A stretch of 64,000 bases of DNA from Siderastrea radians (lineage: Eukaryota; Cnidaria; Anthozoa; Scleractinia; Rhizangiidae): the NCBI GenBank assembly GCA_964017195.1, contig OZ024896.1, positions 35,829,307-35,893,306 of the forward strand, in the 5' to 3' direction. The position numbers and the translations under genes are program-made. Numbering within the stretch: position 1 is the stretch's first letter; each line of letters begins with the position of its first letter. The notes below the pieces were generated by a model, which made no database searches, was not told where the DNA came from, and was given only the letters and a program-made list of their open reading frames with translations. Below are positions 46,733-56,200 of this stretch, piece after piece.

Positions 46733-49259
46733 GGTCGGTTGGTCGGTCGGTCGGTCGGTCAGTCAGTCAGTCAGTCGGTGTGTGTGTCAGTCAATCAGTC
46801 AATCAGTCAGTCAGTCAGTCAGTCAGTTAGTCAGTCAGTCAGCAAGTCAATCAGTCAGTCAGTCAGTCAGTCAGTCAGCAAGCCGGTCAATCAGTCAGTC
46901 AGTCAGTCCGGCAGTCAATCAATCAATCAACCAATCAACAACTAAGTCAGCCAACCAACATCAGCCTGATACAGAGGTATTTGGGAAATTACTGAAAACC
47001 GAATTAAATAAATCTCTGTTCACCTACAGGAGACGGACAAAAGAAAAGGAGGAAGTGCCAAAACAAGTGGTTTATTCAAGGTAATTTAACTTTTCCGCTG
47101 GACTTATCAAAACCTTTCATTTAAGCTTTTTTTTATAGGCCTTAAGGCGCTATTATACCAAGGCAATTTTTCCTGCAACTGGCAACGCAACAGATGACGA
47201 GAGCATTGCGAGGCAAGTTGTAGAATGCATGTTACACGCTGGAACTCATCTCGCAACGTTGCAAAAAGTAGAAGCCTAGTCTACTTTTCCTGCAACTGGC
47301 AACGCAATTTTTCGTTGCAAGACATGTTGCAAAGAGGGGATGTTACACGTGCAATTCCGTCAAGTTGCAAAAAAAGGCCTCGTGTAACAGCGCCTTTACT
47401 GATATGTGCAATACCTTTTATGTGCGATTTATGACAGTGTGTTGCATGTATCCATTTGTTTGACAATAAATAATCCGTAAACTCGCGCGTGCGCTTTAGA
47501 GTTAAAAAGGCCAAAATAACTTTTAAAGGGGAGCAACATATTACTGATCCCATCGCTTCAGATAACTGATTTGATAGTTTTCACCGCCAGCTGCGGCAGG
47601 TAACCACTTATACAAGTTCGACTAATAAAACAAGATGTGCATGAAATTAGTGATAGTAAGACGCCATGACGTCGTAGTGTTTACCCATATTTTATTGATC
47701 TATTTTTAGGTCAAACGGCGAAACACCGATGTCACTTGAAAATCCGTACTATAATCGGTAAGCACTTTGCCCAATCAAATGCGAAAAAATGAAGAACTTT
47801 AAAGCAAAAGGACTTGTGTTAAATGGTGTAGTATTCAATAACCCGATTATGAAATATCTGTTTTGTTGAATTTAAGGGCAAGAGGTGAAACACCGATGTC
47901 AGTTGACAATTCTCTTTATGATAGGTAAGAAACAACAAATTAAGAAACTTTTATTAACTAGTGCACTACTAAGAGAAATGAATTGTCTAAATAGTGGCTA
48001 AATAGTGCAATCTGTGGCTTTTTTTCTTGGATACCTGTTATATAGTAGCAAGAATCGTTACATTTCTATGTTGGGCCTTTATTTCTAGAGGCCGTCGTAG
48101 AGGGTGTGGATGGGGGAACTACAATTTTAAGTTGTCACTTAAAATTTTGGCCATGAGCCTCAAAATATTGCCTGGTGGCCTCTTTTGTACCTGAAACAAA
48201 TTTTTGAATTCTTCTAATATTATCGAAGACTCCCGACGATTTCTCAAATGTTTTCCGAAACATGTACTACGTTTATTGAATGTCTTCGTCTGGATCTCCT
48301 CCGTAAACGTTCCGCTGTTCTCATGCGTGTTCTCATGCGTGTTAGAAGATGCGATTTGCAAGTAACCATTTTTTGTGTCTTTCATAGTGAACTGATTACA
48401 GAAAATACAGTGCATTCCTCAGAGGCAAACGACCTATACTCTGAGGTTAACGAATATGAAAACGGTAATACCAAAGAGATGTACATGCCAAAGGAAAATG
48501 AAAACCCATTGTACGAGACCGCAGGGGGTGACTCAGTGTTTAATCCCATCTACGACAGGTTTGTTATCAGATTGTAACTTCTGATTTTGTAAGTTAAATA
48601 TCTTACAGTGTGAGCAGTAAAGTGAAAGGCATATTGAGCAGTACTTTCTATGCTGTGGTTCTACCTCTTGAGGTTGTGAACAAATCCCCTAAAGTGTGAA
48701 CATTCAAATGAAAGCTACTGAGCAGTACTTTCCTGTGGTACTGTTTATTATGCTGTACAAAGTGATTCTAACTTTGAGTCTCTGGACGAAATCCTAAAGA
48801 AAGGATGAAAGGTATCGAGCAATGCTTTTTGTAGAGCTATTTATTATGTTGTATAAAGTGGTTCTGATTCAACTTTGACATGTTTGAGGCTTTAGTTATT
48901 GTGTAACGCTCTCTCGCGTGTGAACGCCCCTAGCGGCCAGGGGCGATGGGAGGCGGCTGTATTGCGATGCAAGGTAATACTAACCCCTACCCTTCAGGGT
49001 TATATTAGCAGTCGGGTAGGTGAGGCTTATAGTCCTTGGCCAGCAGCCCAGCGAATACCTCCTCCTTCCCCACCCTCCGTTCTCACTACAGAATACCCGC
49101 ATAAGTTGAGACCTGAATCTATACGATTCGGTCGTTCTTTTTAAGAGAAACTGAAAGCGAGCCTGAAATAACAAACTAATTGTGCTTAAAGATTATTTCC
49201 GCTTAGGCAATGTTTTACAGTATCAAACATATTTGTCTTTTTTTTGCAGCCCTACTTGA
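38146..49259 (+). CDS. ApeC-CUB transmembrane receptor with tyrosine tail, no kinase
   Basis: Predicted exons: 38146-38203, 40879-41121, 41704-42087, 43172-43522, 44047-44226, 46372-46459, 47030-47080, 47710-47757, 47877-47924, 48388-48558, 49250-49259. All have AG/GT borders and agreeing phases; the sum is 1,632 nt, or 543 residues plus stop. Order: signal peptide 1-19; ApeC 20-228; CUB 229-345; Ser/Thr/Lys-rich stalk 346-405; membrane helix about 408-432; cytoplasmic tail to 543 with nine tyrosines. Tail motifs include YSEV, YENG (Grb2-type YxN), YMPK, YETA and two ETPMS repeats. No kinase or other catalytic domain follows. Ectodomain exons match those of the minus-strand kinase gene in length and phase. 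I infer a cell-surface recognition receptor or co-receptor phosphorylated by a partner kinase. Exon choice is by eye; RNA evidence could add exons. Confidence 0.8.
39093..39110. repeat. G18 homopolymer
   Basis: Eighteen consecutive G in intron 1 of the plus-strand receptor, immediately before a truncated SINE. Length is likely variable or error-prone in assemblies. Confidence 0.9.
39111..39240 (+). repeat. 5'-truncated SINE body
   Basis: The block AACCCTGCGATGGACTAGC then ATCCCATCC...GTAGCAATACT...TTGCTTCATGCTAC matches, on the opposite strand, the body of the SINE at 52,765-53,006. The tRNA-like head is absent here. Confidence 0.6.
39902..40745. mobile_element. MULE-like element carrying a ZAD-like zinc-finger frame
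   Basis: Inverted ends TAGCCTGCGAGCAGGCTCTC and complement. The flanks repeat CATTTCATG (39,893-39,901 and 40,746-40,754), a 9-bp duplication as made by Mutator-like elements. About 120 bp at each end is inverted, with GCGAGCGAAGCGAGCC-rich sequence. It sits in intron 1 of the plus-strand receptor. The interior holds the minus-strand frame listed separately. Confidence 0.75.
40131..40448 (-). CDS. ZAD-like zinc-binding fragment inside MULE-like element
   Basis: A 105-residue frame. The core has HCRICSCSF near residue 33 and [12 protein letters not shown] near residue 85, a C-x2-C ... C-x2-C pattern spaced like the zinc-finger-associated (ZAD) type of dimerisation domain. No DNA-binding fingers follow. 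It may be the first exon of an element-encoded protein or a captured host exon. Identification rests on the cysteine pattern only. Confidence 0.4.
   Translation of the reverse strand: MWLFMEGSEERVLTPKKVVNKASGHCRICSCSFLVKYGTGKSGRMSTENLFEVSNRDGSRGQVLATMCENIGIYFVKLSSLSSRVCNSCARKIRNLCILIEPCAY
40879..41121 (+). CDS. Exon 2: ApeC domain, N-terminal half
   Basis: Acceptor TTTTCAG, donor GTCAGT, phase 1 at both ends. Encodes the ApeC opening motif [16 protein letters not shown], then [17 protein letters not shown] sequence, HLDG and FCIK, ending just before WPPG. These are the hallmark positions of the apextrin C-terminal domain. Confidence 0.8.
41704..42087 (+). CDS. Exon 3: ApeC domain, C-terminal half
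   Basis: 384 nt, phase 1 to phase 1. Carries [14 protein letters not shown], a DDDDNW turn, [39 protein letters not shown] and the closing YYCYYR. The paired cysteines and the FCCR and YCYY motifs are diagnostic for ApeC. Same length as the homologous kinase-gene exon at 62,497-62,880. Confidence 0.88.
42681..42895 (+). repeat. 3' remnant of a CR1/L2-type LINE with (ATC)n tail
   Basis: The translated stretch [20 protein letters not shown] matches the conserved C-terminal tail of jockey/CR1-type reverse transcriptases (RAFxxxAPxLWNSLP). The match runs into a (ATC)n microsatellite at 42,844-42,880. It lies in the intron between the ApeC and CUB exons. Confidence 0.7.
42954..43146. repeat. Compound tetranucleotide repeat
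   Basis: (ATCT)n, then (ATCC)n, then (CTGT)n with CTGC variants, then (TTCT)n leading into the polypyrimidine tract before the CUB exon. The open frame across it is low-complexity and not a gene. Confidence 0.9.
43172..43522 (+). CDS. Exon 4: CUB domain
   Basis: 351 nt, phase 1 to phase 1. Shows [61 protein letters not shown] and GFSALYS, the CUB core. Only the first cysteine pair is present. Residues that are Cys in the kinase paralog (GIC and SDC) are Tyr here (GIY and VDY). CUB domains bind proteins or glycans outside the cell. Confidence 0.88.
44047..44226 (+). CDS. Exon 5: Ser/Thr-rich stalk
   Basis: 60 codons, starting [15 protein letters not shown] and ending in a Lys/Gln-rich [12 protein letters not shown] segment. 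Suits an O-glycosylated stalk before the membrane. Phase 1 at both ends. Confidence 0.65.
44305..45524. mobile_element. TTAA-flanked DNA element (1.2 kb)
   Basis: Ends GGCCGCGGGTGA and TCACCCGCGGCC, both bounded by TTAA (44,301-44,304 and 45,525-45,528). Inside is AT-rich with only short frames. Target and terminal structure suit Kolobok/piggyBac-type elements, non-autonomous. Located in the intron between stalk and membrane exons. Confidence 0.65.
45742..45960. repeat. Palindromic tRNA-derived SINE pair
   Basis: The minus strand holds a tRNA-like unit with A box TAGCTCAGTTGGTAGAGC and T loop GGTTCGAATCC. The plus strand repeats its 3' half in mirror image: 45,806-45,849 is complementary to 45,883-45,926. 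The SINE flanks also mirror each other (GACCATCGCAGTTGAAATCG at 45,747-45,766, its complement near 45,935-45,954). The acceptor stem matches only 4 of 7 bp, so it is not a working tRNA. Confidence 0.7.
46372..46459 (+). CDS. Exon 6: transmembrane helix
   Basis: Acceptor TGACAG, donor GTAAGA, phase 1 to 2. Encodes a helix of Val, Ala, Phe and Leu ([20 protein letters not shown]) ending FFYCKR, a stop-transfer signal. Confidence 0.8.
46689..46955. repeat. Compound (CCAG)n / (CGGT)n / (CAGT)n repeat
   Basis: About 265 bp of tetranucleotide repeat in the intron after the membrane exon. All-frame open reading across it (Ser/Gln/Val-rich) is a repeat artefact. Confidence 0.9.
47030..47080 (+). CDS. 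Exon 7: juxtamembrane segment
   Basis: 51 nt, phase 2 to 2. Encodes a basic [18 protein letters not shown] stretch with one tyrosine. Confidence 0.65.
47145..47395. mobile_element. MITE (AGGCGCT ends), 251 bp
   Basis: Ends AGGCGCTATTATA and TGTAACAGCGCCT, flanked by TTA on both sides. The body has repeated TTGCAACTTG/CAAGTTGCAA-type words. The same family lies at 58,749-59,061 in the kinase receptor gene. Confidence 0.7.
47710..47757 (+). CDS. Exon 8: tyrosine mini-exon A
   Basis: 48 nt, phase 2 to 2, encoding [15 protein letters not shown] between split Arg codons. Strongly similar to the next exon: shared GETPMS and an acidic-Asn-x-x-Tyr end. The equal length and symmetric phase indicate exon duplication. 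Confidence 0.7.
47877..47924 (+). CDS. Exon 9: tyrosine mini-exon B
   Basis: 48 nt, phase 2 to 2, encoding [15 protein letters not shown] between split Arg codons. Duplicate of exon 8. Because the phase is symmetric, skipping either keeps the frame. Confidence 0.7.
48388..48558 (+). CDS. Exon 10: main tyrosine-motif tail
   Basis: 57 codons with five tyrosines, in [25 protein letters not shown] and NPIYD. These resemble docking sites for SH2 proteins; YENG fits the Grb2-type YxN rule. If the donor GTTTGT is not used, the frame reads on to TAA at 48,575-48,577 and adds FVIRL. Confidence 0.75.
49250..49259 (+). CDS. Exon 11: last codons and stop
   Basis: After a TTTTTTTTGCAG acceptor, the split codon plus CCT ACT TGA gives a C-terminus SPT. 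A short but plausible terminal exon; retention of the intron gives an alternative end at 48,577. Confidence 0.5.
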
Positions 49260-49389
49260 AGGAAGAATTTTAAGGGATACTTTTGCAAGTACATAGCTTG
49301 AGCCACAATCTCAATTGAACTACAGACTTAGACTATTTGGATTTTCCTATGTTGTATGCACAGTATCCCATTTTGTAGTTTTAAATGCA

Positions 49390-49395
49390 AATAAA
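49390..49395 (+). terminator. Poly(A) signal of plus-strand receptor
   Basis: AATAAA 131 bp after the predicted stop codon, upstream of a TTG microsatellite. Confidence 0.55.
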
Positions 49396-49420
49396 TTATT
49401 CTGATTTGTCTACTTTTGTA

Positions 49421-49467
49421 TTGCTGTTGTTGTTGTTGTTGTTGTTGTTGTTGTCGTTGCTGCTGCA
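49421..49467. repeat. (TTG)n microsatellite
   Basis: Perfect TTG/TGC triplet repeat of about 45 bp in the 3' flank of the plus-strand receptor. Confidence 0.9.
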
Positions 49468-49584
49468 GCTGGTTCAGTTCTCTATCATCGGTCAACACTT
49501 GCTCTCATCTCCATACATGAAAATAATCAGTTTTTTCCATGAGGAAAGATCTTATGAAGGCCTAATGACTGGCCTGTAAATATT

Positions 49585-49950
49585 TAAAATAGTTCTGGAC
49601 ACTAAATTATTTGCACTGTCCTTGAACTCTTTACCTGACAGCGTTAGAACTATCACTTCTTCAAAGGACTTCAGAAAGACAGTCTGCCAATGTAACGTTT
49701 AAGTTGAAGCATTCCACCTTTTTGATGTAGTAATCTTTTTAGTTAGTGCGTTTTAATATTGTTTTGCATTTTTTGTTTTGTTTTTGTTTTCGTTTTGATT
49801 GCTGTCTTTTTTGGTCTCGAAGATAAATGAGCTTTTTTAAGCTACCCTATAAATTTATGATTAAATTAAGTTCATATATGCCTGTCTGTCTGTCTGTCTT
49901 CTGTCTGTCTGTCTGTCTGTCTTCTGTCTGTCTGTCTGTCTGTCTGTAGC
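49585..49950 (+). repeat. 3' LINE remnant with (CTGT)n tail
   Basis: The translated words LFALSLNSLPDSVRTITSSK then DFRKTV resemble the NSLPxxVR...FRKxL end of CR1/L2-type reverse transcriptase. AT-rich tail and a (CTGT)n run at 49,879-49,946 follow. It lies between the two convergent receptor genes. Confidence 0.55.
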
Positions 49951-50224
49951 ACTAAATTAGGAAGTTTAATTACGATATTGTTACTGTGTCATTTCATGTC
50001 ACTGTACACAAAAAGCGTTTAGACTCTCATGCAATCTGGTTTTTAAGTAAAATACAGTAAACAGATTATTACTTTGATCTTATCGTTCAAAAACAAATTC
50101 AAGCTTGTTCACTCAAACATTACATGACTATTTGAGATTCTCCCTTCGTTAAGTTTTCTAGGCTGAAAACATTAAAAGTACTGTAATGCGCTGTCTCTCT
50201 GAAGCTTCCTCTGAACAGGCATCC

Positions 50225-50290
50225 TTAGAACAGCAAATCTTCTAGATTCTCATAGAGTGCCGTGTCGTAATCTTGCATGTTGATGAGCCT
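50225..50290 (-). CDS. Kinase receptor exon 14: C-terminal tail
   Basis: 22 codons after a TTTTTAACAG acceptor, in phase with the last kinase exon. Encodes [20 protein letters not shown] and stop [13 protein letters not shown] has two tyrosines; YENL is a YxN docking motif like YENG in the plus-strand partner. Confidence 0.75.
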   Translation of the reverse strand, partial: RLINMQDYDTALYENLEDLLF

Positions 50291-53200
50291 CTGTTAAAAA
50301 GAAGAGCCGACTATTAAAAACCCGAACAACCCCCTTTTCTTGTACCTAGTAACCCCTCGGACATGCAAGGCGGGGAATGGATGTCACCCATCCCCTCCCT
50401 TAAGATTGTTCTTCTATTACTTCAAGAGGATTCATTTTGACAAGTGTGCGCATGTACCTCAGTCAATTTGGCAAAGTTTGGCGAGAATCACTTGCTATGG
50501 TGATATTTCCTTTACAGTGAAATGTGAAGACAAAGTGTTCAATTGTCATATCCTACATGACAAAAAAATGACATGACGGCATGAAAACGACATGAAGGCA
50601 TGAAAAATTTCAATCTCTACCCTTTTCTGACAATTCCGTAATATTGAATAAAATCCATCTTGTCCGTTGTTTGATGACGTCACAGTCCCCAGTTAGTGGT
50701 TTAAACCATGATATTTACTTGATCTTGTTCAGTGCACTACAAGTTTTCTACCAGCTATAACACGTTTTCAACAATTAGGGGGGAGGGGCGTCAACCCGAC
50801 CTTGTACCACGGGGGGAGGGGGGGGATGAGTTTGCTTATACGTCGGAGGGTTAAAGTAAGATAGTAAGGTGACATATTTTACGTGAAATATGTACAGGTT
50901 TACTGAGAAAAGCAGTATTTAAATTATTAACCAGAGTCTTTCTTTAAATTCGTAGTATATCCACCAAAGATCTATTGTAAAATGAAAATTTTAATTACTC
51001 TAGAGCTGGACTTCTGCAGAGGAATTAAGTTTGCCATGTTTACTAGTCGCTATGCTCTTTCCGTTTTCCAAGTTCGCAACAAATACACTCCTTTTAGTAA
51101 AAAGAAAATCGTATCGGTACTGAGTTTTCGTTTTACCTTGTGCTGTTTTTCCATTTCTTTTAATTCTATGGTAAGATTTTCAAATGTTGGACGGTCGCGA
51201 GGGTCTTCTTGCCAGCACATGCGCATGATCTTGTACCTGGGAAATAGAGTAGAACCTTTTTCACGACTGGCCATCTAGAATTAGTTGATTTAGGAAAAGG
51301 ATATATGACACGATCGTAAACTGAAAAACATTGGCGCAATATGATAAGGTAAACCTAAGCAAGCCATAAAGGCTGGTTTACATGTATATGCACGACGCAA
51401 GTGCAACGATAAGCAAAAGACACGTGTAAGCTGGGAGGAGACACAAGCCTAAAGGCCGTTTTACGTGTACGATGCGAGAATGAGGATAAGCAATAGGCAC
51501 GTACGTGTAAACCGGGGACGCAAGCGTAAGAAGAGTCATAAACACAAGCTCAAAAGAAAAGGAAATGTTTTTCTTTTGCGCTTGCGTCGTTGTGTCGCCC
51601 GTGTGAACAAGGATAACGGAAGCAACAGCAACTTGTCAAGCAACTTTTAACAAATTCATGGTATGTACTTTTACATACAAGTGTGTGACGTCATATCCTG
51701 GTCAAAATAAAGCGTGGATAACAAAAACGATTTAATCGGTGAGCACGAACTTTAACTTGGTTTACAATTTCATGTTTTTGGATTAGGAAATGACTAAATA
51801 TAATTATTTGGGCTATTAACAGGGGTTGAGGAAGGGGGAGGAGGGGAGGGGGGGAGGGAAGGGTAGTAAGACGGGGTTCTAACTGTAACTCCTGTTCCGA
51901 AAGGGAATAAACATTGTATATGATTAGACTCCTTTCCCCTTCTTTCTACAAAGGCCGCAGTAATTAACTTACAGGGGGTCGTCCACGTGTGTTGGTTTGG
52001 GCATCCTGTATCCCTGCTGAAGTAAATCCACGATTTTTCGGCCGTCCATTCTCGGGTAGGGTGAGCCACCTGCACACAGGTATCAAATGTGAGTGTCCCT
52101 GTTAGGTGTGTGTGGTTCGTTGCCAATGAGTGCCAAATCAACTGTCGAAGCTCACTTTGTAATGCTCATACAAAATTATTTATACTCGTTATTTTCAAAT
52201 CAAAGTGACATTTAAGAGATTTTTTGTTGATGTCCCAAATTCAAATAAGCTCCCAGAGCCCTTACGAAGTTACTACACGACAGTAACACTACCTACAGAA
52301 ATAAAAGAGAAATATGCAAATTTTCAAAGTCACAACAGCAATCGCAAAACACAGCATAAACAAGAAAAGGGCGGTCAAGAAACTAACATTTTCCGCTAAG
52401 GTAAGTATCAGTTCCAGAAAACTACTACCGAATTCACAGATGTATAGCATGCATCGTTATGCATCGATGGAGCAATAAGGCAACCCGATATGTCGTGCTA
52501 ACCATTTGTACCATACCTACAGTGAAGATCTCGTACAGTAAAACTCCGTAACTCCATCTGTGTGAAACGAAAGAAGATCGTGATGAGTTGAGTTGTGTAA
52601 ATACAATTTTTAATTGCACAGACTAACTGCTTATGTCTTTACCGCCAATAACATCACGGCTAAAAGGGTTAATATCACCTGTTTTAATTATTTTTTCAGC
52701 CAGAGACATGAAACCACCATCAACTGACGATAAGCTTACTATCGTAAAGTTTTAAAAGTGAAAAAAAGGTAAAGCTGCACACGATCCAAGGAGGCCCACA
52801 CGGTCGGAGCTTAACCCGGTTTCTGTGGCATGAAGCAACTGAGGGTATTGCTACTGCCCCCCTTGGTGGGATGCTACTTCGCCTGGGTGGAGAGAGACAA
52901 TGTGGAGGTAAGTTTCTTATCTCAGTAAGGACACAACACGATGGCAGGGACTGGACGTCGAGCCACCCACCTTCAGATTAGCCACTACACTGCCACGCCC
53001 CCACTAAGGTTAAAAGTAGCAATGCTCCAAACCCTGTGTCCCTCCCCCACCGAAAGTAATAACGACCACACGAATAACATGTATTTCTCTACGAAAAACG
53101 TTAACAGATACTCTGTACCAAACTACCAAATAAGACATGATAAGTGCGCGCGAGAGATCCGGTACATATCCGAAACAACCGCCTGCTCTACCGCTTCTTT

Positions 53201-56200
53201 TAAAAAGGCGCCACCTTTTAAAAAAAATTGTACGCCATGATTTCATGTTTACCACGATTTCACATAAATGAATTGCCCTATATACGTTAAGCGCTTTTGC
53301 TAACCGAAAGTAGCGAAACCCCGAAAGATACAACCCCGAAAGTAACGATAGAGAACGGACTGCGAAACTCAGTCAATGTCACAATCTTTCAACAGACTAC
53401 TGTATTACACATTAGACAGAGTACTGAGACCCATGGGTTCAAGTTATTTTTCTTATTTGACGTTTGACTCTTTACTCTCTGTTGGCCAGCGTTTGACGAA
53501 AAAAAAAAGATTTATCCGGTAGACTTCACAGCGGTCAAACGCACAAGGCTACGTCACTTCGGTCTTCAGAGCCTTGAAATCTGAATCAGTTACAACCCTT
53601 TTCAGTGTGACGTTATCATGATAATGAAAACGATGCAAAAAATGCGCTGACGAAGCAAATTTCACAAAACAACACTTGTGGATGGCAGAAGCGGCGTTAG
53701 GTTTTGCAGTGTGAAAATGAAAGATTCCACATTTGTTTGCATTTTACTTTGCAAAACAAGATGGGATCTGGCCATGCGTCGTACCTTTGAACGCCGTTAA
53801 TTGTCGACAGTCAAATTCTAGCCAACTGGAGGTTAAGGATAACCTATTCAGACCTTCTATTACAGGTTCGATGCTTGTTAGGTTACTATAAACAGGGTGC
53901 CCCACTCACACATCGCTCTTTGTAGTGTATAGTCCAAACAGAAGTCCTTCGTAGGCTGTCCACTTTACTGGGAGTCGTCCCTGAGGCATAAAAATATACG
54001 TGAAAGCACGTGAGTTCAAAAAGTCAGAACACGAATTTCGAAACTGTACCACAAACCTTCCTTTTCATTTCGTAGATGTTTTCCTGGTGTACATCTCTAG
54101 CCATGCCAAAATCAGTTACTTTACATCTCTCTTCCTCCCCAACCAAAACATTACGGGCGGCGAGATCGCGGTGAATGATCTACAAATGAGAACTTACTTT
54201 ATTATATTTACTATTATTACAATTATCTATATTGTAAACGTAAATAACGTATGCTGAACTGGGCATCTCAGTCTGAATATTGTCGACAAAATAAATAAAT
54301 AAATTATACTACAAATCACGAATCTTGAAACTATGGGCTTTCAATTTAAAATTCATCAAAACAACCAAAGCAAAAACATTAGAAACTGTTAAATGCCAAA
54401 CGAACTTACATTTCTTGAAGATAAATAACGCATTCCATCAGCAACCTGCCACGAAAACGTCATTAACTGCTGTGACGTCAGAGTTGTTTGTGGCTTAACA
54501 TCCGGGTCTTTGTAGTATGTGTCATATAATCTCCGGCTCTTTCTCAAGTAACCCAACAGATCACCATACGGGACATACTCAATAATTACAAGCAACGGCT
54601 CTAAAATGTTAAAATGAAGTTATAAATATCAAAAATGTTGTGAATAAATTAGTGGTCTTTGCAGTGGTGTACGTATCTTTCCGATTAAAAGCAATCGTAG
54701 AGAAAACTGCTTCTACAAGTTTCAAATCCACTCATCAGTTTGTTTGTCTCTTGTTTACTCATCGATGTCTTAAAGATGGAATGCGAGCCAGGATTTCGGA
54801 ATCAGTTAAGGTTGAAATTCTGAATCATAGCCTAAACTTGGGGAATTGCTTGAGTGCCAAGGTACTTCTAGAATATGAAATGTTGGACGTTGTCCACAAA
54901 GGTGTTCCCCAATCCCGGTCAAAAGTTTTCCACTTCGTCCGAATAGGTACTGACCCGGAAATGTACTATATTTTACGAGCGCGCGTTGAATATGAGCTGA
55001 GGCGGCGCGTACGCGTAGTGCCGAGTTGCCTATAATCACCTCATATCGAACAAGCGCGGGTGGAATAATTGTTTTGTTAAATTCTCAACCCCGGAAATTG
55101 TTGCTGATTTTTTTTTACCCTTTTCCTGGAAAAAAGTTTTCACCAGTGGTGAAAACTTTTGAACGTCGTTGCACTTGACATGAAATCCAATTGCCTTAAA
55201 AGGCAAAAAGAAGGGTTTTTCACTGATAACCTGTGTTCAGTGAACCAATGAAAAAGCTAGACATGCAATAACCGAGATTGAGCATTTGATTATTAAAGTG
55301 CACCTAACCCTAAAAATTTTTTCCCCGTCAAATAAATCCTGTTATCATTTGGAGCATTTCGTCACAAAAAGTTTTTGATTTGGTTTAATCCCTGATTTTC
55401 TGTGCGCGGTTGAAGTACGGAAAATCGGCCGAAAATAGACACCATTTTGGTTCAGGGTCGAGCAGTGAGGGCATGGGACTAGTCACCTTGTGACGTCAAA
55501 TCAAGAACCCGCAGTCTCGCGCTCTCTCTATCGGAGCTATATTTCCCTTGAGCTCTCGAAGATGTACAGAAAACTGTCGACCGTTCGTATTGCTCCGAGA
55601 CACAGTAACCAAAGAAACGAATCACAAGACGTATCACTACAAAAATACAGCATTTTTTGACGACGACCGACCAGAGGCGAAGGGACGAAATGAGTGGATT
55701 TTGTAAAGCAATAGCGAGCAAAGCGGCAGCCTTCCAAGCACTCGATACTACGCTCGATGCATTTTAAGCAAAGATTTGTTGTCGCAGAAGAAGGTATGAA
55801 TGAGTGAACAACTTTAGTATCCGATCAAACGACAGCTTTTTGTGTATTTCCAATGATTCAACGACCGATTAACCACAGAATACCTGCGATACGCGGTACG
55901 CAGAAAATTATTACCTTTGCGAATTATTCAAGTTGGCTACACGGTAAGCGCTAAATAATTACATGTAAGCGGTGCCCAAAACAGCGAAGGGTTTAAAATT
56001 AAAGACCGTATTTATAGAAAGTCCTCCTTCAGCAGAACCGAACACGCTTTCTCCACAATAACAAGCCATTGCCGTTATTCCTTATTCTAGTCTATGAACG
56101 TGCCTCGCTATGAGTATTTTATCTTGAGTCATATCAAATCACTCGAGCATAACAAAACATTACTGTGCAGAGATCTCTTGTTCATATCCTCCGTTGAAGT

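Noticed and set aside
46689..46955. CRISPR-like array
   Set aside because: Period is 4 bp with no spacers; a eukaryotic microsatellite.
46644..47084. 146-residue Ser/Gln/Val repeat frame
   Set aside because: Translation of a CAGT-type microsatellite; the true exon here is only 47,030-47,080.
54640..55035. 131-residue plus-strand frame in the kinase-gene intron
   Set aside because: No domain, antisense to a well-supported gene, and next to transposable element sequence; treated as chance.
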